From Geomobilibacter sp964432205 (GTDB taxonomy: Bacteria; Desulfobacterota; Desulfuromonadia; Geobacterales; DSM-12255), in the NCBI GenBank assembly GCA_964432205.1, contig CAYSMK010000009.1, positions 92,703-156,702 of the forward strand: a stretch of DNA of 64,000 nucleotides. The letters run 5' to 3'. Both the position numbers and the translations under genes were made by a program. Of this stretch, positions 54,487 to 64,000 are shown one piece after another; within the stretch, counting starts at the first letter, position 1; every line of letters begins with the position of its first letter. The notes beneath the pieces are model-generated. The model made no database searches, had not been told where the DNA came from, and saw only the letters and a list, made by a program, of their open reading frames with translations.

Positions 54487-54678
54487 GCTAAAGGCCGTGG
54501 CGTGAGACAGAATGACGCCAAGGCTTACGCCTGGCCGGTGTTTGCCGGAGGGCAGCGGGAACTGCTGGACAAGGTGACGAAGCGGCTATCCCCGGAGCAG
54601 GAAGGGCAGGGACGACAGGAAGTGGGGCGGCTCAAGGCGTTGCTGAGCCGCACGCCTGAGCAGGGTCAGGGGAAGTAG
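54487..54678 (+). pseudogene. C-terminal remnant of a Sel1-repeat protein
   Basis: An open frame without a start reads AKGRGVRQNDAKAYAWPVFAG, then ELLDKVTKRLSPEQEGQGRQEV. This matches the last Sel1-like repeat and tail of Sel1 proteins (GRGVxQNDxKAYAW, then LSPEQ). It is GC-rich, unlike the immunity gene just before it. It is probably debris from the sequence displaced by the new toxin tip and immunity gene, or a broken older cargo gene. Confidence 0.6.
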
Positions 54679-54758
54679 GAACTATTTGGGCACATAGATT
54701 CTTTAGACTCGCTTTCACAGAATAGGTGATTTCCTGGGATGTCATAGGAGTGGAAAAG

Positions 54759-57700
54759 ATGAAAAAGGCCGGAATCGTGCTGGCACTTGTCCTGATGCTG
54801 GCGGCGCTACTGCTGAATATCTCATCGGCAGCGGCGGCAACCGACGGCTATTACAACCTGTCGGAAGCCAGCCCGGCAAGCTGGGAAGGCACCGACGGCA
54901 GCAGCCTCAAGCCGGTATCTCCTGACTACGACTACGCCTACGGCGATGACGCCAGCGTCACCTACCCCCTCCCTTGGTCCTTGGCCTTCTACGGCCAGAA
55001 CTTTTCCGGCATCACCGCCGACACCAACGGCAACGTCTGGTTCAACGCCACCGGCTCCGCCTACTCCTTCAACCTGGCCTCCACCGGCCGCGGCCCGGTC
55101 ATCGCGACCTGGAACGAGGACCTCTCCTCAAGCCTCAGCGGCGGGGTATTCATCCAGCACAAGACAAACCCGGAGCGGATCGTCATCGAATGGCAGGCCG
55201 AGACGTACACCGAAGAGGGGGAGAGTGTCCCCAACAGCTTCGAGGTGGTCATATTCCAGAACGGCAACATCCGCTTCGATTATCAGGGCTTCACCACCCA
55301 GGCCGGCGCCGATGCCGGCTCCGGCATCTCCCGCGGCGACGGGTCGGCGAGCCTCAACCTCACCACCGAATACGGCAACGTCTTCACCCTCGCCGGCAGG
55401 TCATTCCTCTTCACACCGAGCACCCTGTACAACGTGAACGTCACCAAGGACGGCGCGGGGAGCGGCATTGTCACCGACACTCCGACCGGCATCTCCTGCG
55501 GCAGCAGTTGCAGCAGCGCTTTTGCGCCCGGATCGGTCGTGACGCTCACCGCCTTTCCCGGTTTCGGCTCGGAATTCACCGGCTGGTCCGGCGCCTGCAG
55601 CGGCACGGGCGCCTGTTCCCTGGCCGTTGACGCCGACAAGAACGTCACTGCCACCTTTGGCGAAACATATGCCCCGGCCATCGCCATCACCTCGCCGGCC
55701 GGGACAATGGCCACCAACCAACCGACCCTCAACTACACGGTCAGCACTGGCACGATAACGGTCATGGTGGACGGGGCCATGGTCAGCAAGGTCTCCGGCG
55801 ACCTGCTCGACCCCCTGGCCGACGGCCCGCACGTCGTCCGCGTGGAGGCCACCAACGCTGCCGGCCACCCTGGCTTTGCCGAGAGCAGCTTCACCGTCGA
55901 TACCACGCCCCCCGCTGTAGCCACGATTACCCCGGCGAGCGGCAGCAGCAACGTGCCGGTACGGATGTCGGTTCTGGTCCAGTTTGCCGAGCCGATCGAC
56001 CCGGCCTCGGTGACCAGCGCCATGCTGACGCTCACCTCGGCAGCGGGCCAGATTCCGGTCGATTATCGGATCACCACCGACGCGAAATCGCTCATCGTCA
56101 CCCCGCAGAGCAAACTGGCCTACGCCACCAGCTACACCTTTACGCTCAAGGCTGGCGTGCGCGACCTGCTGGGGAACACCGTCATCAGTGACCAGACCAT
56201 CACCTTCACCACCCCCATGGCTGACCCGGACCTGGTGGGCTACTGGCCCATGGACGGCGAATGGAAGGATTACTCCGGGGCCGGGAACGACGGCACGGCT
56301 TATGGTTCCTCTGCCTTTACGGACGGCCGGGTACCCGGAACACAATCGGGAAGTTTTGTTATCGATTCGGCCCTTTTCTCCGGTTCGGGTGGCTTTGTCG
56401 ACACCCCACCGAAATTCATCGACGGCGCCCCTGACAACTTCACCATGTCGTTTTGGGCCAAGCCGACGGCGACCAGGGAGAGTACCCCGGAATCAAATTC
56501 CAACGTAATGGATGGTGCTGGCGTACAGCGATTTGCCATTGCCCCGGTGAATTTTTATAACCTGGGTTATCTGGGTGCCACGGCCGGGGTGTCGGTAGGG
56601 ACCAATGGCATCAGTGTCATTGAAGAAACCACCATGGATTATGGCGCGATAACTTATGGCTACATGCCCTCCCTATTGGTCTACGACTCGCCGACGCCGC
56701 TGACCGGTTGGAATCACGTTGTCGTAGTCTATAACAACAAGCAGCCAAGTCTTTACCTGAACGGCACACTGGTGCGCACCGGCCTGGCCAGCACACAGTT
56801 CGAGGTCTACCCTGCAGCAGTTTTTGCATTTGGCAATGAGCGTCAGACCGGCTCCTACAGTGGCCAATTGGAAGGGATCACCATCCATAAACGGGCGCTG
56901 ACCGCTCCGGAAATTCAATCTCTCTATCAAGCGCAGAGCAGAAACGTTCCGCAGATCACCATCACCTCCCCTGGCCAAAACGTCAAATACAAGCCGGGCG
57001 ACGCCGGCAATGCGACGATTGCAGTTGCATCCGGGATGGGCATCACCAACCTCTACTGTAATGCCGCGGGAGCCACCAGCGACGGGGGGCTTGCCATCGA
57101 CTTCGGACAACCTCAAGTTGAGACGACCCGACAACTCGACTTCCGAGTAGCAACAGATGCAGCTCCCTATGCGCCGATTCTGCTCTCCTGTGTTGCGCAG
57201 ACCGCCGACGGTACTCTTGGTGCCGCCCAACTGCAACTGCAGGCGGCGGACCTTGTGCTGCCGACAGTCATCAGCAGCACGCCGGCAAACAATGCAGTCG
57301 ATGTCAGCGCCACCATGCCGGTCACTATCTACTTCAGCGAGTCTATTGATCCCGCGAGTGTTGTCAACCGCGACACATTGAGGTTCCAGCGCACTGACAA
57401 CGGCGCCTGGGTGACCGGCATGTACCGCCTGTCTACCGACAACAAGGCGATGCAGATACTGCCGGTGCCGGCACTGGATGGGGGCACATCTTACACCATC
57501 ACCCTCAGCCGCCTGCGTGACCTGGCCGGGAACGTCATGGCTAATGACTTCGCGCTCCAGTTCACCACCCTGCAGCAGACGAATCTGGTGATTGAGAACC
57601 AGGGGACGTCCGCAGCGCCCTATGCATTGCCGACTGGCCGTTATGGCAATCTGACGTTGACTAACAGTTACGTTTCGGTGAGCGGAGGAGTAGCGGCCGA

Positions 57701-60700
57701 TACGCTGTCAATGGACCACAGTACCCTGGACCTCTCCCCCAGTACCTCGGTTCCCGGTGACCTGAGCGTGGCCTACGGTGACCTGAATCTTACCAACAGC
57801 TCCCAGTTGACGGTCAACGGGGCTCTTAATCTCGCCGCCAACCTGAACATGACCGGCAGCATCATGTCGGTGGCCGACACCGGTACGGTGGCGGGGAATG
57901 TGGCTTTGTCCGGCAGTACACTTACCCTCAAGAAGCCGCTGCACGTGACCGGCGACGTCTCGCTGCAAAGCACCAGCATACTCACCCATTTCGCGGCGAC
58001 AAAGACCGAGACATCCAAGTTGGATGTTACTGCCGCAAATATGATTGTTGATGCTACCTCAAAAATTGATGTGACCGGCAAAGGATATCTCGGCGGTTAT
58101 CCTGAGCCGAATAACCCACCGGATCAAGTTTCATATGCTCCGGGGTACACCCTGGGGAACACGACTAGCGGTGGAAGCTGCAATAATAACGGTGGCAGCT
58201 TTGGTGGCCATGGTGGAGGTAGTGAAGTTAATGCTGCTTACGGAGACACGACAAATCCGAATGAACTAGGAAGTGGTGGTGGAGGATACTATTACGACTT
58301 GTTCACTGGTCTTAGCCATGTGATTACCAGGACGGCGGGCGGCAATGGTGGGGGCTTGATTCGACTGAATGTTGCCAGCTTGTCACTCGATGGGGTCATT
58401 GCGGCAGATGGTGCTGTTACTGATGCTTCTGGCGGCAGTGGCGGCAGCATATACATCGGTGCAGTGAGCATAGTTGGCTCAGGGAGTATCAGTGCAAAAG
58501 GAGGCTCTGCCGGCAATGGCATTAATGCCGCGAGCGGGGGGGGCGGTGGCCGAATAGCCATCTATTTCAATTCGCTAGGGTTGCCAGTCTCAAGCATTAG
58601 CGCAACCGGCGGAGTCGGTCTCGACAATACTGCCTCAGTTAACGGTAGCGCAGGCACGATCTACCTAAAGGACAATGCAAAAAACCCAGATTTAATCTTG
58701 AATAACAGCAATATCCCCACCAACAAGTTAACGCCGGTTAGCAGTGGTCGCTATGGGAATGTCAGTATTATTGATGGCGCCTTAGCAACTGTTATGACCC
58801 AAGGGACAGTGCCAACGGTTGGCCAATGGAAACTCGATATTGTCGCAGAAACGATAATTATCGATGCTTCCTCTAAGATCGATGTTACCGGCAAAGGCTT
58901 CCTGGGTGGCTATACGCCGGGTAACAGCAGCATTAACGGCATGACCTATGATGTCAATACCCAGGCTGCGACCACCACTGGAGGCAGTACGAAACGAAGT
59001 GGCGGCAGTTACGGTGGTCCTGGTGGCGCAGGTGAGGGGACTGCAGGCGCAATCTACGGCAATCTCCAGCAGCCAAGTGAGCTGGGCAGTGGCGGTGGAG
59101 GGTTACTAGCTGACTGGCTCAACCCCAATATCAACTTTCAAGGCGGAAATGGTGGCGGCCTGTTGACGCTGACGGCGAACCTGCTGACCGTGAACGGCAG
59201 CCTCCTTGCCGATGGAGTATCGACTGGCAGTTATGGTGGCGGTGGCAGTGGCGGCGGGATCTGGATCAACGTCGGTGCCCTCTCAGGCACAGGTTCTATC
59301 AGTGCCAGGGGGGGGGCGTCGTCTGTCACTGATAATCTTGGCGGCGGTGGCGGCGGTGGCCGGATTGCCATCTATTACGGTAGCAACAGCCTGCCGTTGG
59401 CGAACATCAGTGCGGCCGGCGGTAAGAATGATACCGGGGCAATCGCGGCCAACAACGGTGGAGCCGGTACGATTTATCTGAAGGACGCGTCCCGAGTAAA
59501 GGGAGACCTGATCATTAACAACGGCGGTCTGACAACCAGCAACACCACGACGGTCGCCGGCGGCGACTATGGCCGGTTGACGGTCAGCGGCGGCGCCACG
59601 ACCAGTGTCCTCACCGACATCAGCTTCGACCAGGACGTAACCTTTACCGGGAGCACCCTGACGTTCAGCGGCGGGATCACCTCGACGGCGAACTTGACCC
59701 TTGACGGCAGCACGATCACCGTCGGTGGTCCGGTGAATGTCACTAACGACCTCACGCTGAAGAACGGAAGCCTGCTGACCCATTCGGCGGCGACAGCCCT
59801 AACGAAGTTCAAGCTGGACGTGACGGCCGGTACAATTACCCTCAACGACACATCCAAGATCGACGTCAGCGGCAGAGGCTTCCTCGGCGGCTACACAGCG
59901 GGCAACAGCAGCATAAACGGCATGACCTATGACGCTGTCACTCAGGGGCCGACCATCACTGGAGGCGGCACGAAACGAAGTGGTGGCAGCTACGGTGGTC
60001 CTGGTGGCGCAGGCGAAGGGACCGCGGGCGCGGTTTACGGCAATCTCCTGCAGCCCAGTGAACCTGGAAGTGGCGGTGGGGGGCTATTGGCTGCCTGGCT
60101 CAACCCTAACATCTACTATCAAGGCGGCAATGGCGGCGGTGCTGTAAAGTTGACGGCAAACGTTTTGACCCTGAACGGTACCGGCACCGGCATCCTTGCC
60201 GACGGGGCATCGCCTGGCGGCTATGGTGGCGGTGGCAGCGGCGGCGGGATCTGGATCAACGTCGGTACCCTGTCAGGCACCGGCACCATCAGTGCAAAGG
60301 GGGGAACGTCGTCCAACTCTGACAACCTTGGTGGGGGTGGCGGCGGTGGCCGGATTGCCATCTATTACGGCAGCAACAGCTTGTCGTTGGCGAACATCAG
60401 TGCGGTTGGAGGGCAGAGTTATACGGGAGGTTCCTCCTCCAACAACGGCGGTGCCGGTACGATTTACATGAAGGATGCAGCCAGGGTCAAAGGAGACGTC
60501 ATCGTCTACAACGGCGGTCTGGCGACCAGCAACATCACGACGGTTGTCGGCGGCGACTATGGCCAGGTGACGTTCAGCGGCGGCGCCAAGATGAGTATCT
60601 CCGGCGACATCAGTTTCGACCAGGACGTAACCTTTACCGGGAGCACCCTGATGTTCAGCGGCGGGATTACCTCTACTGCTAATCTGACCCTTGACGGCAG

Positions 60701-63140
60701 CACCATCACCGTCGGTGGTCCGGTTAATGTTGCCAACAGCCTCACGCTCAAGAACGGGAGTCTGCTGACCCATTCGGCAACGACAGCCACCACGGCGTAC
60801 AAACTGGACGTCTCGGCCGGTACGATCACCCTCAGCGACACTTCCAAGATCGACGTCACCGGCCGGGGTTTCCTGGGTGGGCAAGTGTCGGGTAACACGG
60901 CATATTACGGAATGACTTATAATCCGGCTACACAGGGGCCGACCACGACGGGAGGCAGCTGCGCTGCTGTCGGTGGAGGTTATGGTGGTCCCGGAGGGGC
61001 AGGGTCATCAAATCCACTTTACGGCAACCTCCAGCAACCCCATGAACCGGGCAGCGGTGGCGGTAGCGCTGGTGACCCCTCTTACGTTTACGTCGGTTCC
61101 AATGGTGGTGGAGCCGTAAAGCTGACGGCAAACGTTTTGAACCTGAACGGGACCGGCACGGGCATCCTAGCGAATGGCAACAACAATATATCGTATGGCG
61201 GCGGCGGTAGCGGTGGTGCGATCTGGATCAATGTCGGCACACTGTCCGGCACCGGTACGATCAGCGCCAAAGGGGGAACAGCCCAGAACCTTGGAGGCGG
61301 CGGTGGCGGGCGGATCGCCATTTACTACGACAGCAACAGCATTCCATCGGTCAACATCAGTGCCGCTGGCGGCAAAAGCAATAACGGCAGCACCAGCTAT
61401 AACGGTGGCGCCGGCACAATATATCTGAAAGCCGCCAACAGTACCAGGGGCGATGTCGTCATAGACAACGGCGGTGTGGTGACCAGCAACGTAACGACGC
61501 TCGCCGGTGGCGATTATGGTCAGGTCACGGTTAGTGGCGGCGCTAAGACCAGTGTCTCGGCTGACATCAGCTTTGACCAGGATGTGACGTTTGCCGGGAG
61601 CAATCTGGCGTTCAGCGGCGGGATCACCTCGACCGCGAACCTGACCCTTGACGGCAGCATGGTCACCGTGAATGGTCCGGTGAATGTCGCCAACAGCCTC
61701 ACGCTCAAGAACGGGAGTCTGCTGACCCATTCGGCAACGACAGCCACCACGGCGTACAAACTGGACGTCTCGGCCGGTACGATCACCCTCAGCGACACTT
61801 CCAAGATCGACGTCACCGGCCGGGGTTTCCTGGGTGGGCAAGTGTCGGGTAACACGGCATATTACGGAATGACTTATAATCCGGCTACACAGGGGCCGAC
61901 CACGACGGGAGGCAGCTGCGCTGCTGTCGGTGGAGGTTATGGTGGTCCCGGAGGGGCAGGGTCATCAAATCCACTTTACGGCAACCTCCAGCAACCCCAT
62001 GAACCGGGCAGCGGTGGCGGTAGCGCTGGTGACCCCTCTTACGTTTACGTCGGTTCCAATGGTGGTGGAGCCGTAAAGCTGACGGCAAACGTTTTGAACC
62101 TGAACGGGACCGGCACGGGCATCCTAGCGAATGGCAACAACAATATATCGTATGGCGGCGGCGGTAGCGGTGGTGCGATCTGGATCAATGTCGGCACACT
62201 GTCCGGCACCGGTACGATCAGCGCCAAAGGGGGAACAGCCCAGAACCTTGGAGGCGGCGGTGGCGGGCGGATCGCCATTTACTATGGCAGCAACGGTCTG
62301 CCGGCAGCCAACATCAGCGCGGCAGGTGGCAGAAGTAATAACGGAAGTGACAGCTACAACGGTGCAGACGGCACAATCTACCTTTACCAGCTTGTCTTCC
62401 CTTTGACTGTCACGAAGGCCGGCACCGGCACAGGTACGGTCCAGAGCACGCCAGCCGGGCTCGCCTGCGGCACCACCTGTAGCGTCAACTTCGCCGAGAC
62501 CAGCAGTGTCACCCTCACCGCCACCCCCGACAGCGGTTCGACCTTCACCGCCTGGGCCGGGGCATGCAGCGGCACCGGCAGCTGTACGGTGACCATGGAT
62601 GCCGCGAAGTCCGTCACCGCAACCTTCGATCAGGTCAATCCTCTCTTGAGCGTCGTCTTTGCCGGCACCGGCAAAGGTGTCATCACGAGCTCACCTGCCG
62701 GGATCGCCTGTAACACCGACTGCTCCGCCCAGTTCCCTCAGGGAACCCAGGTGACGCTTTCCCCGTCAGCATCCGAGTACAGCGTTTTCGGCGGGTGGTC
62801 GAATGGTGTATGTGCGGGAATCGGCAACTGCCTGTTGACCCTGTTCGCCGACACATCGGTTACCGGCAGTTTTTTCAGGGATACCTCCCATCAGGTAAGC
62901 GTTGGCGATTCGTATTACCAGTCCATCCAGGATGCCTACAACGCGGCAGCTGACGGCAGCGTAATCAGGCTGTGGGGGATCGCTTACGACGAATCGCTCG
63001 CCTGCGACCGCTCGGTGGCAATCACTCTGCAGGGGGGATACGACAGCGCTTATTTAAGCATAACGGGTGAGACGACCCTGAATGGGGTCCTGACCGTCAC
63101 CGACGGGACGGTGATCGCCGATGGGGTGAGTATCCAATAG
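54759..63140 (+). CDS. Giant secreted glycine-rich repeat protein
   Basis: A 2793-residue surface or extracellular protein. Approximate order: signal peptide 1-27; nidogen-like domain 30-220; InlB-type bacterial repeat 223-302 (GSGIVTDTPTGISCG); SbsA-type Ig-like domain 382-485; LamG-like lectin fold 488-726 (LVGYWPMDGEWKDYSG); second Ig-like domain 831-940; five large Gly-rich beta units 1088-2544, each with SKIDVTGxGFLGG, YGGPGGAG, GGGGGRIAIYY and AGTIYLK; two more InlB-type repeats 2546-2706; beta-helix-like tail to 2793. It has no LPXTG, autotransporter barrel or evident PEP-CTERM. AGGAG selects the ATG at 54759. It is likely an adhesin or matrix protein. The last two units contain a recent DNA duplication. 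Confidence 0.8.
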   Translation: MKKAGIVLALVLMLAALLLNISSAAAATDGYYNLSEASPASWEGTDGSSLKPVSPDYDYAYGDDASVTYPLPWSLAFYGQNFSGITADTNGNVWFNATGSAYSFNLASTGRGPVIATWNEDLSSSLSGGVFIQHKTNPERIVIEWQAETYTEEGESVPNSFEVVIFQNGNIRFDYQGFTTQAGADAGSGISRGDGSASLNLTTEYGNVFTLAGRSFLFTPSTLYNVNVTKDGAGSGIVTDTPTGISCGSSCSSAFAPGSVVTLTAFPGFGSEFTGWSGACSGTGACSLAVDADKNVTATFGETYAPAIAITSPAGTMATNQPTLNYTVSTGTITVMVDGAMVSKVSGDLLDPLADGPHVVRVEATNAAGHPGFAESSFTVDTTPPAVATITPASGSSNVPVRMSVLVQFAEPIDPASVTSAMLTLTSAAGQIPVDYRITTDAKSLIVTPQSKLAYATSYTFTLKAGVRDLLGNTVISDQTITFTTPMADPDLVGYWPMDGEWKDYSGAGNDGTAYGSSAFTDGRVPGTQSGSFVIDSALFSGSGGFVDTPPKFIDGAPDNFTMSFWAKPTATRESTPESNSNVMDGAGVQRFAIAPVNFYNLGYLGATAGVSVGTNGISVIEETTMDYGAITYGYMPSLLVYDSPTPLTGWNHVVVVYNNKQPSLYLNGTLVRTGLASTQFEVYPAAVFAFGNERQTGSYSGQLEGITIHKRALTAPEIQSLYQAQSRNVPQITITSPGQNVKYKPGDAGNATIAVASGMGITNLYCNAAGATSDGGLAIDFGQPQVETTRQLDFRVATDAAPYAPILLSCVAQTADGTLGAAQLQLQAADLVLPTVISSTPANNAVDVSATMPVTIYFSESIDPASVVNRDTLRFQRTDNGAWVTGMYRLSTDNKAMQILPVPALDGGTSYTITLSRLRDLAGNVMANDFALQFTTLQQTNLVIENQGTSAAPYALPTGRYGNLTLTNSYVSVSGGVAADTLSMDHSTLDLSPSTSVPGDLSVAYGDLNLTNSSQLTVNGALNLAANLNMTGSIMSVADTGTVAGNVALSGSTLTLKKPLHVTGDVSLQSTSILTHFAATKTETSKLDVTAANMIVDATSKIDVTGKGYLGGYPEPNNPPDQVSYAPGYTLGNTTSGGSCNNNGGSFGGHGGGSEVNAAYGDTTNPNELGSGGGGYYYDLFTGLSHVITRTAGGNGGGLIRLNVASLSLDGVIAADGAVTDASGGSGGSIYIGAVSIVGSGSISAKGGSAGNGINAASGGGGGRIAIYFNSLGLPVSSISATGGVGLDNTASVNGSAGTIYLKDNAKNPDLILNNSNIPTNKLTPVSSGRYGNVSIIDGALATVMTQGTVPTVGQWKLDIVAETIIIDASSKIDVTGKGFLGGYTPGNSSINGMTYDVNTQAATTTGGSTKRSGGSYGGPGGAGEGTAGAIYGNLQQPSELGSGGGGLLADWLNPNINFQGGNGGGLLTLTANLLTVNGSLLADGVSTGSYGGGGSGGGIWINVGALSGTGSISARGGASSVTDNLGGGGGGGRIAIYYGSNSLPLANISAAGGKNDTGAIAANNGGAGTIYLKDASRVKGDLIINNGGLTTSNTTTVAGGDYGRLTVSGGATTSVLTDISFDQDVTFTGSTLTFSGGITSTANLTLDGSTITVGGPVNVTNDLTLKNGSLLTHSAATALTKFKLDVTAGTITLNDTSKIDVSGRGFLGGYTAGNSSINGMTYDAVTQGPTITGGGTKRSGGSYGGPGGAGEGTAGAVYGNLLQPSEPGSGGGGLLAAWLNPNIYYQGGNGGGAVKLTANVLTLNGTGTGILADGASPGGYGGGGSGGGIWINVGTLSGTGTISAKGGTSSNSDNLGGGGGGGRIAIYYGSNSLSLANISAVGGQSYTGGSSSNNGGAGTIYMKDAARVKGDVIVYNGGLATSNITTVVGGDYGQVTFSGGAKMSISGDISFDQDVTFTGSTLMFSGGITSTANLTLDGSTITVGGPVNVANSLTLKNGSLLTHSATTATTAYKLDVSAGTITLSDTSKIDVTGRGFLGGQVSGNTAYYGMTYNPATQGPTTTGGSCAAVGGGYGGPGGAGSSNPLYGNLQQPHEPGSGGGSAGDPSYVYVGSNGGGAVKLTANVLNLNGTGTGILANGNNNISYGGGGSGGAIWINVGTLSGTGTISAKGGTAQNLGGGGGGRIAIYYDSNSIPSVNISAAGGKSNNGSTSYNGGAGTIYLKAANSTRGDVVIDNGGVVTSNVTTLAGGDYGQVTVSGGAKTSVSADISFDQDVTFAGSNLAFSGGITSTANLTLDGSMVTVNGPVNVANSLTLKNGSLLTHSATTATTAYKLDVSAGTITLSDTSKIDVTGRGFLGGQVSGNTAYYGMTYNPATQGPTTTGGSCAAVGGGYGGPGGAGSSNPLYGNLQQPHEPGSGGGSAGDPSYVYVGSNGGGAVKLTANVLNLNGTGTGILANGNNNISYGGGGSGGAIWINVGTLSGTGTISAKGGTAQNLGGGGGGRIAIYYGSNGLPAANISAAGGRSNNGSDSYNGADGTIYLYQLVFPLTVTKAGTGTGTVQSTPAGLACGTTCSVNFAETSSVTLTATPDSGSTFTAWAGACSGTGSCTVTMDAAKSVTATFDQVNPLLSVVFAGTGKGVITSSPAGIACNTDCSAQFPQGTQVTLSPSASEYSVFGGWSNGVCAGIGNCLLTLFADTSVTGSFFRDTSHQVSVGDSYYQSIQDAYNAAADGSVIRLWGIAYDESLACDRSVAITLQGGYDSAYLSITGETTLNGVLTVTDGTVIADGVSIQ
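60732..62284 (+). repeat. Direct repeat within the giant gene (596 bp, apparently identical)
   Basis: 60732-61327 and 61689-62284 appear identical by eye over 596 bases, at an offset of 957 bases (319 codons, in frame). The 361 bases between them and those beyond diverge. Earlier units are only similar. This indicates a very recent unit duplication or gene conversion. Confidence 0.85.
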
Positions 63141-63267
63141 CGCCTTCGCTGGATGAGCGGCAAATAGCTTGCCAGTAGGGCGATTTTTCACTATACAGAG
63201 ACGATCGATTCAGTTTTTCCCGGCAGCGGGAGCATACGTTAGCGTCAATAGCACGACCGGAGTCCCC

Positions 63268-63732
63268 ATGAAGATCGTCGACCGAAGGCTGCTCGATCAA
63301 CTTTCCAGCCAGGCGCGGGAAAATCCCCGGCTGCGCAAGAACTGGAACATCCATCCAAGAGACGACTTCTGTTGCCACCGGCTCTTGAACGCCATCGAAC
63401 CCGGTTCCTACATCCGGCCCCATCGCCACCTGGACCCGACCAAGGATGAGACTTTCATGATCGTGCGCGGCCGGCTGGGAGTCATCCTTTTCGACGAGGC
63501 GGGGCTGGTGGCCAAAAAGATCCTGCTGGCGGCGGACGGCGATACCCTGGCGGTCGATATCCCGCACGGCATCTTCCACGGGGCGGTGAGCCTCGCCCCG
63601 GGCACAATCTTCTTCGAGGCAAAGGCAGGCCCCTACCTGCCACTGGCGGACGGTGAAAAGGCGGTCTGGGCGCCGGAGGATGGTGCTGAGGAGGTGGCTC
63701 CCTATCTGTCAGACCTGGCCGCGCTGTTTTGA
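63268..63732 (+). CDS. WbuC family cupin-fold metalloprotein
   Basis: A 154-residue cupin. IEPGSYIRPHRHLDPTKDET carries the His-x-His...Glu metal pattern, and VDIPHGIFHGAVSL the second cupin motif. WbuC proteins occur in O-antigen and surface-sugar loci, but their reaction is not established. CCGGAG upstream supports the ATG at 63268. The 127-base gap after the giant gene holds nothing else. The next gene begins eight bases after its stop, so both are probably co-transcribed. Confidence 0.85.
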   Translation: MKIVDRRLLDQLSSQARENPRLRKNWNIHPRDDFCCHRLLNAIEPGSYIRPHRHLDPTKDETFMIVRGRLGVILFDEAGLVAKKILLAADGDTLAVDIPHGIFHGAVSLAPGTIFFEAKAGPYLPLADGEKAVWAPEDGAEEVAPYLSDLAALF

Positions 63733-63740
63733 GGCGGGAG

Positions 63741-64000
63741 ATGGGCCGTTCCCTCCTCATCGCCATCCTGCTGGCGGCCGTTCTCGCGGCAGCGGTTTCG
63801 GCCGGTGCTTCACCCCGCCCGTTTGCCGGCATCGGCCTGCTCGTCGTCCGGCCTGTTGTGCCCGACGGCGACGCCGGCCCGATCCCGCTGTACCGGAAAC
63901 CGGGGATTGGCCGGGTCGCCGAGATCCTGCCGACACGGCTTCCCGGCCTCGATGCGGTGATGGTGACACCGGCGGGGGAGGGGCGGGCCGTGGTGACGGG
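63741..64000 (+). CDS. Secreted protein, unknown function (truncated by window end)
   Basis: The frame from ATG 63741 stays open to the last base (86 complete codons). It begins with a clear signal peptide (MGRSLLIAILLAAVLAAAVS, cleavage near AGA) followed by GIGLLVVRPVVPDGDAGP and LYRKPGIGRVAEI, which may be a small beta-barrel (SH3-like) start; no family is assigned. GAGGCGGGAG provides the ribosome binding site, eight bases after the cupin stop, which suggests one operon. Confidence 0.65.
   Translation, partial: MGRSLLIAILLAAVLAAAVSAGASPRPFAGIGLLVVRPVVPDGDAGPIPLYRKPGIGRVAEILPTRLPGLDAVMVTPAGEGRAVVT

Noticed and set aside
58020..62390. Gly-rich coding repeats read as a DNA repeat array or CRISPR
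   Set aside because: The repeats are in frame within one long gene and explained by protein domain duplication.

Overview
The window looks like a piece of chromosome from a Geobacter-type deltaproteobacterium (Desulfuromonadales). The reasons are a fairly high-GC core, a histidine kinase with a periplasmic CxxCH haem motif, a PilT ATPase beside a DUF4388 (PATAN) protein, split gcvPA/gcvPB, and a large glycogen/sugar-nucleotide cluster. This taxonomic call is an inference from gene content. I saw no rRNA, tRNA, CRISPR array or transposase gene.

Layout. 1-7.6 kb: a RadC/JAB-DinG helicase fusion, then on the minus strand a response regulator, uvrB, a LUD-domain protein, comF and a small membrane protein. 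7.7-10.2 kb: tatA, then a GAF-type histidine kinase with its response regulator. 10.2-23.3 kb: a carbohydrate block with a nucleotidyltransferase/phosphomannomutase-like protein, GH57, galT, glgA with a 51-residue overlapping gene, and a very large GH13-like enzyme. A divergently transcribed haem-type histidine kinase interrupts this block. 23.3-27 kb: an inactive-looking rhodanese, a chemoreceptor and a lipoprotein. 27-38 kb: a toxin-antitoxin pair, lipA, a DUF748 envelope protein, a LipM-like octanoyltransferase, small DNA-binding proteins facing an IclR regulator, and a pilT-DUF4388 pair. 38.2-44.4 kb: a thiolase-like gene followed by gcvT-gcvH-gcvPA-gcvPB. LipA and the LipM-like enzyme could supply the lipoyl group that GcvH needs.

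44.4-54.7 kb is an accessory region. It has base-composition shifts, decayed gene fragments (glyoxalase-like, NarL-type regulator, HI0074-type protein, Sel1 repeats), an AT-rich beta-helix protein, a GT-C/TPR membrane protein, and an Rhs protein. The AT-rich tip of the Rhs protein resembles an L,D-transpeptidase-like toxin and is followed at once by a secreted candidate immunity protein. 54.7-63.1 kb is one 2793-residue secreted glycine-rich repeat protein with a very recent internal duplication. A WbuC-type cupin and a truncated secreted protein close the window.

Two classes of non-coding structure are not explained by ordinary annotation. (1) At least five gene boundaries carry tandem 6-8-base repeats arranged as two mutually complementary arms. 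The repeat unit differs at each site but the architecture is the same. (2) A ~175-bp imperfect palindrome with a conserved central segment occurs twice, each time directly after a DNA-repair-type gene. Coordinates and repeat identities were worked out by eye.
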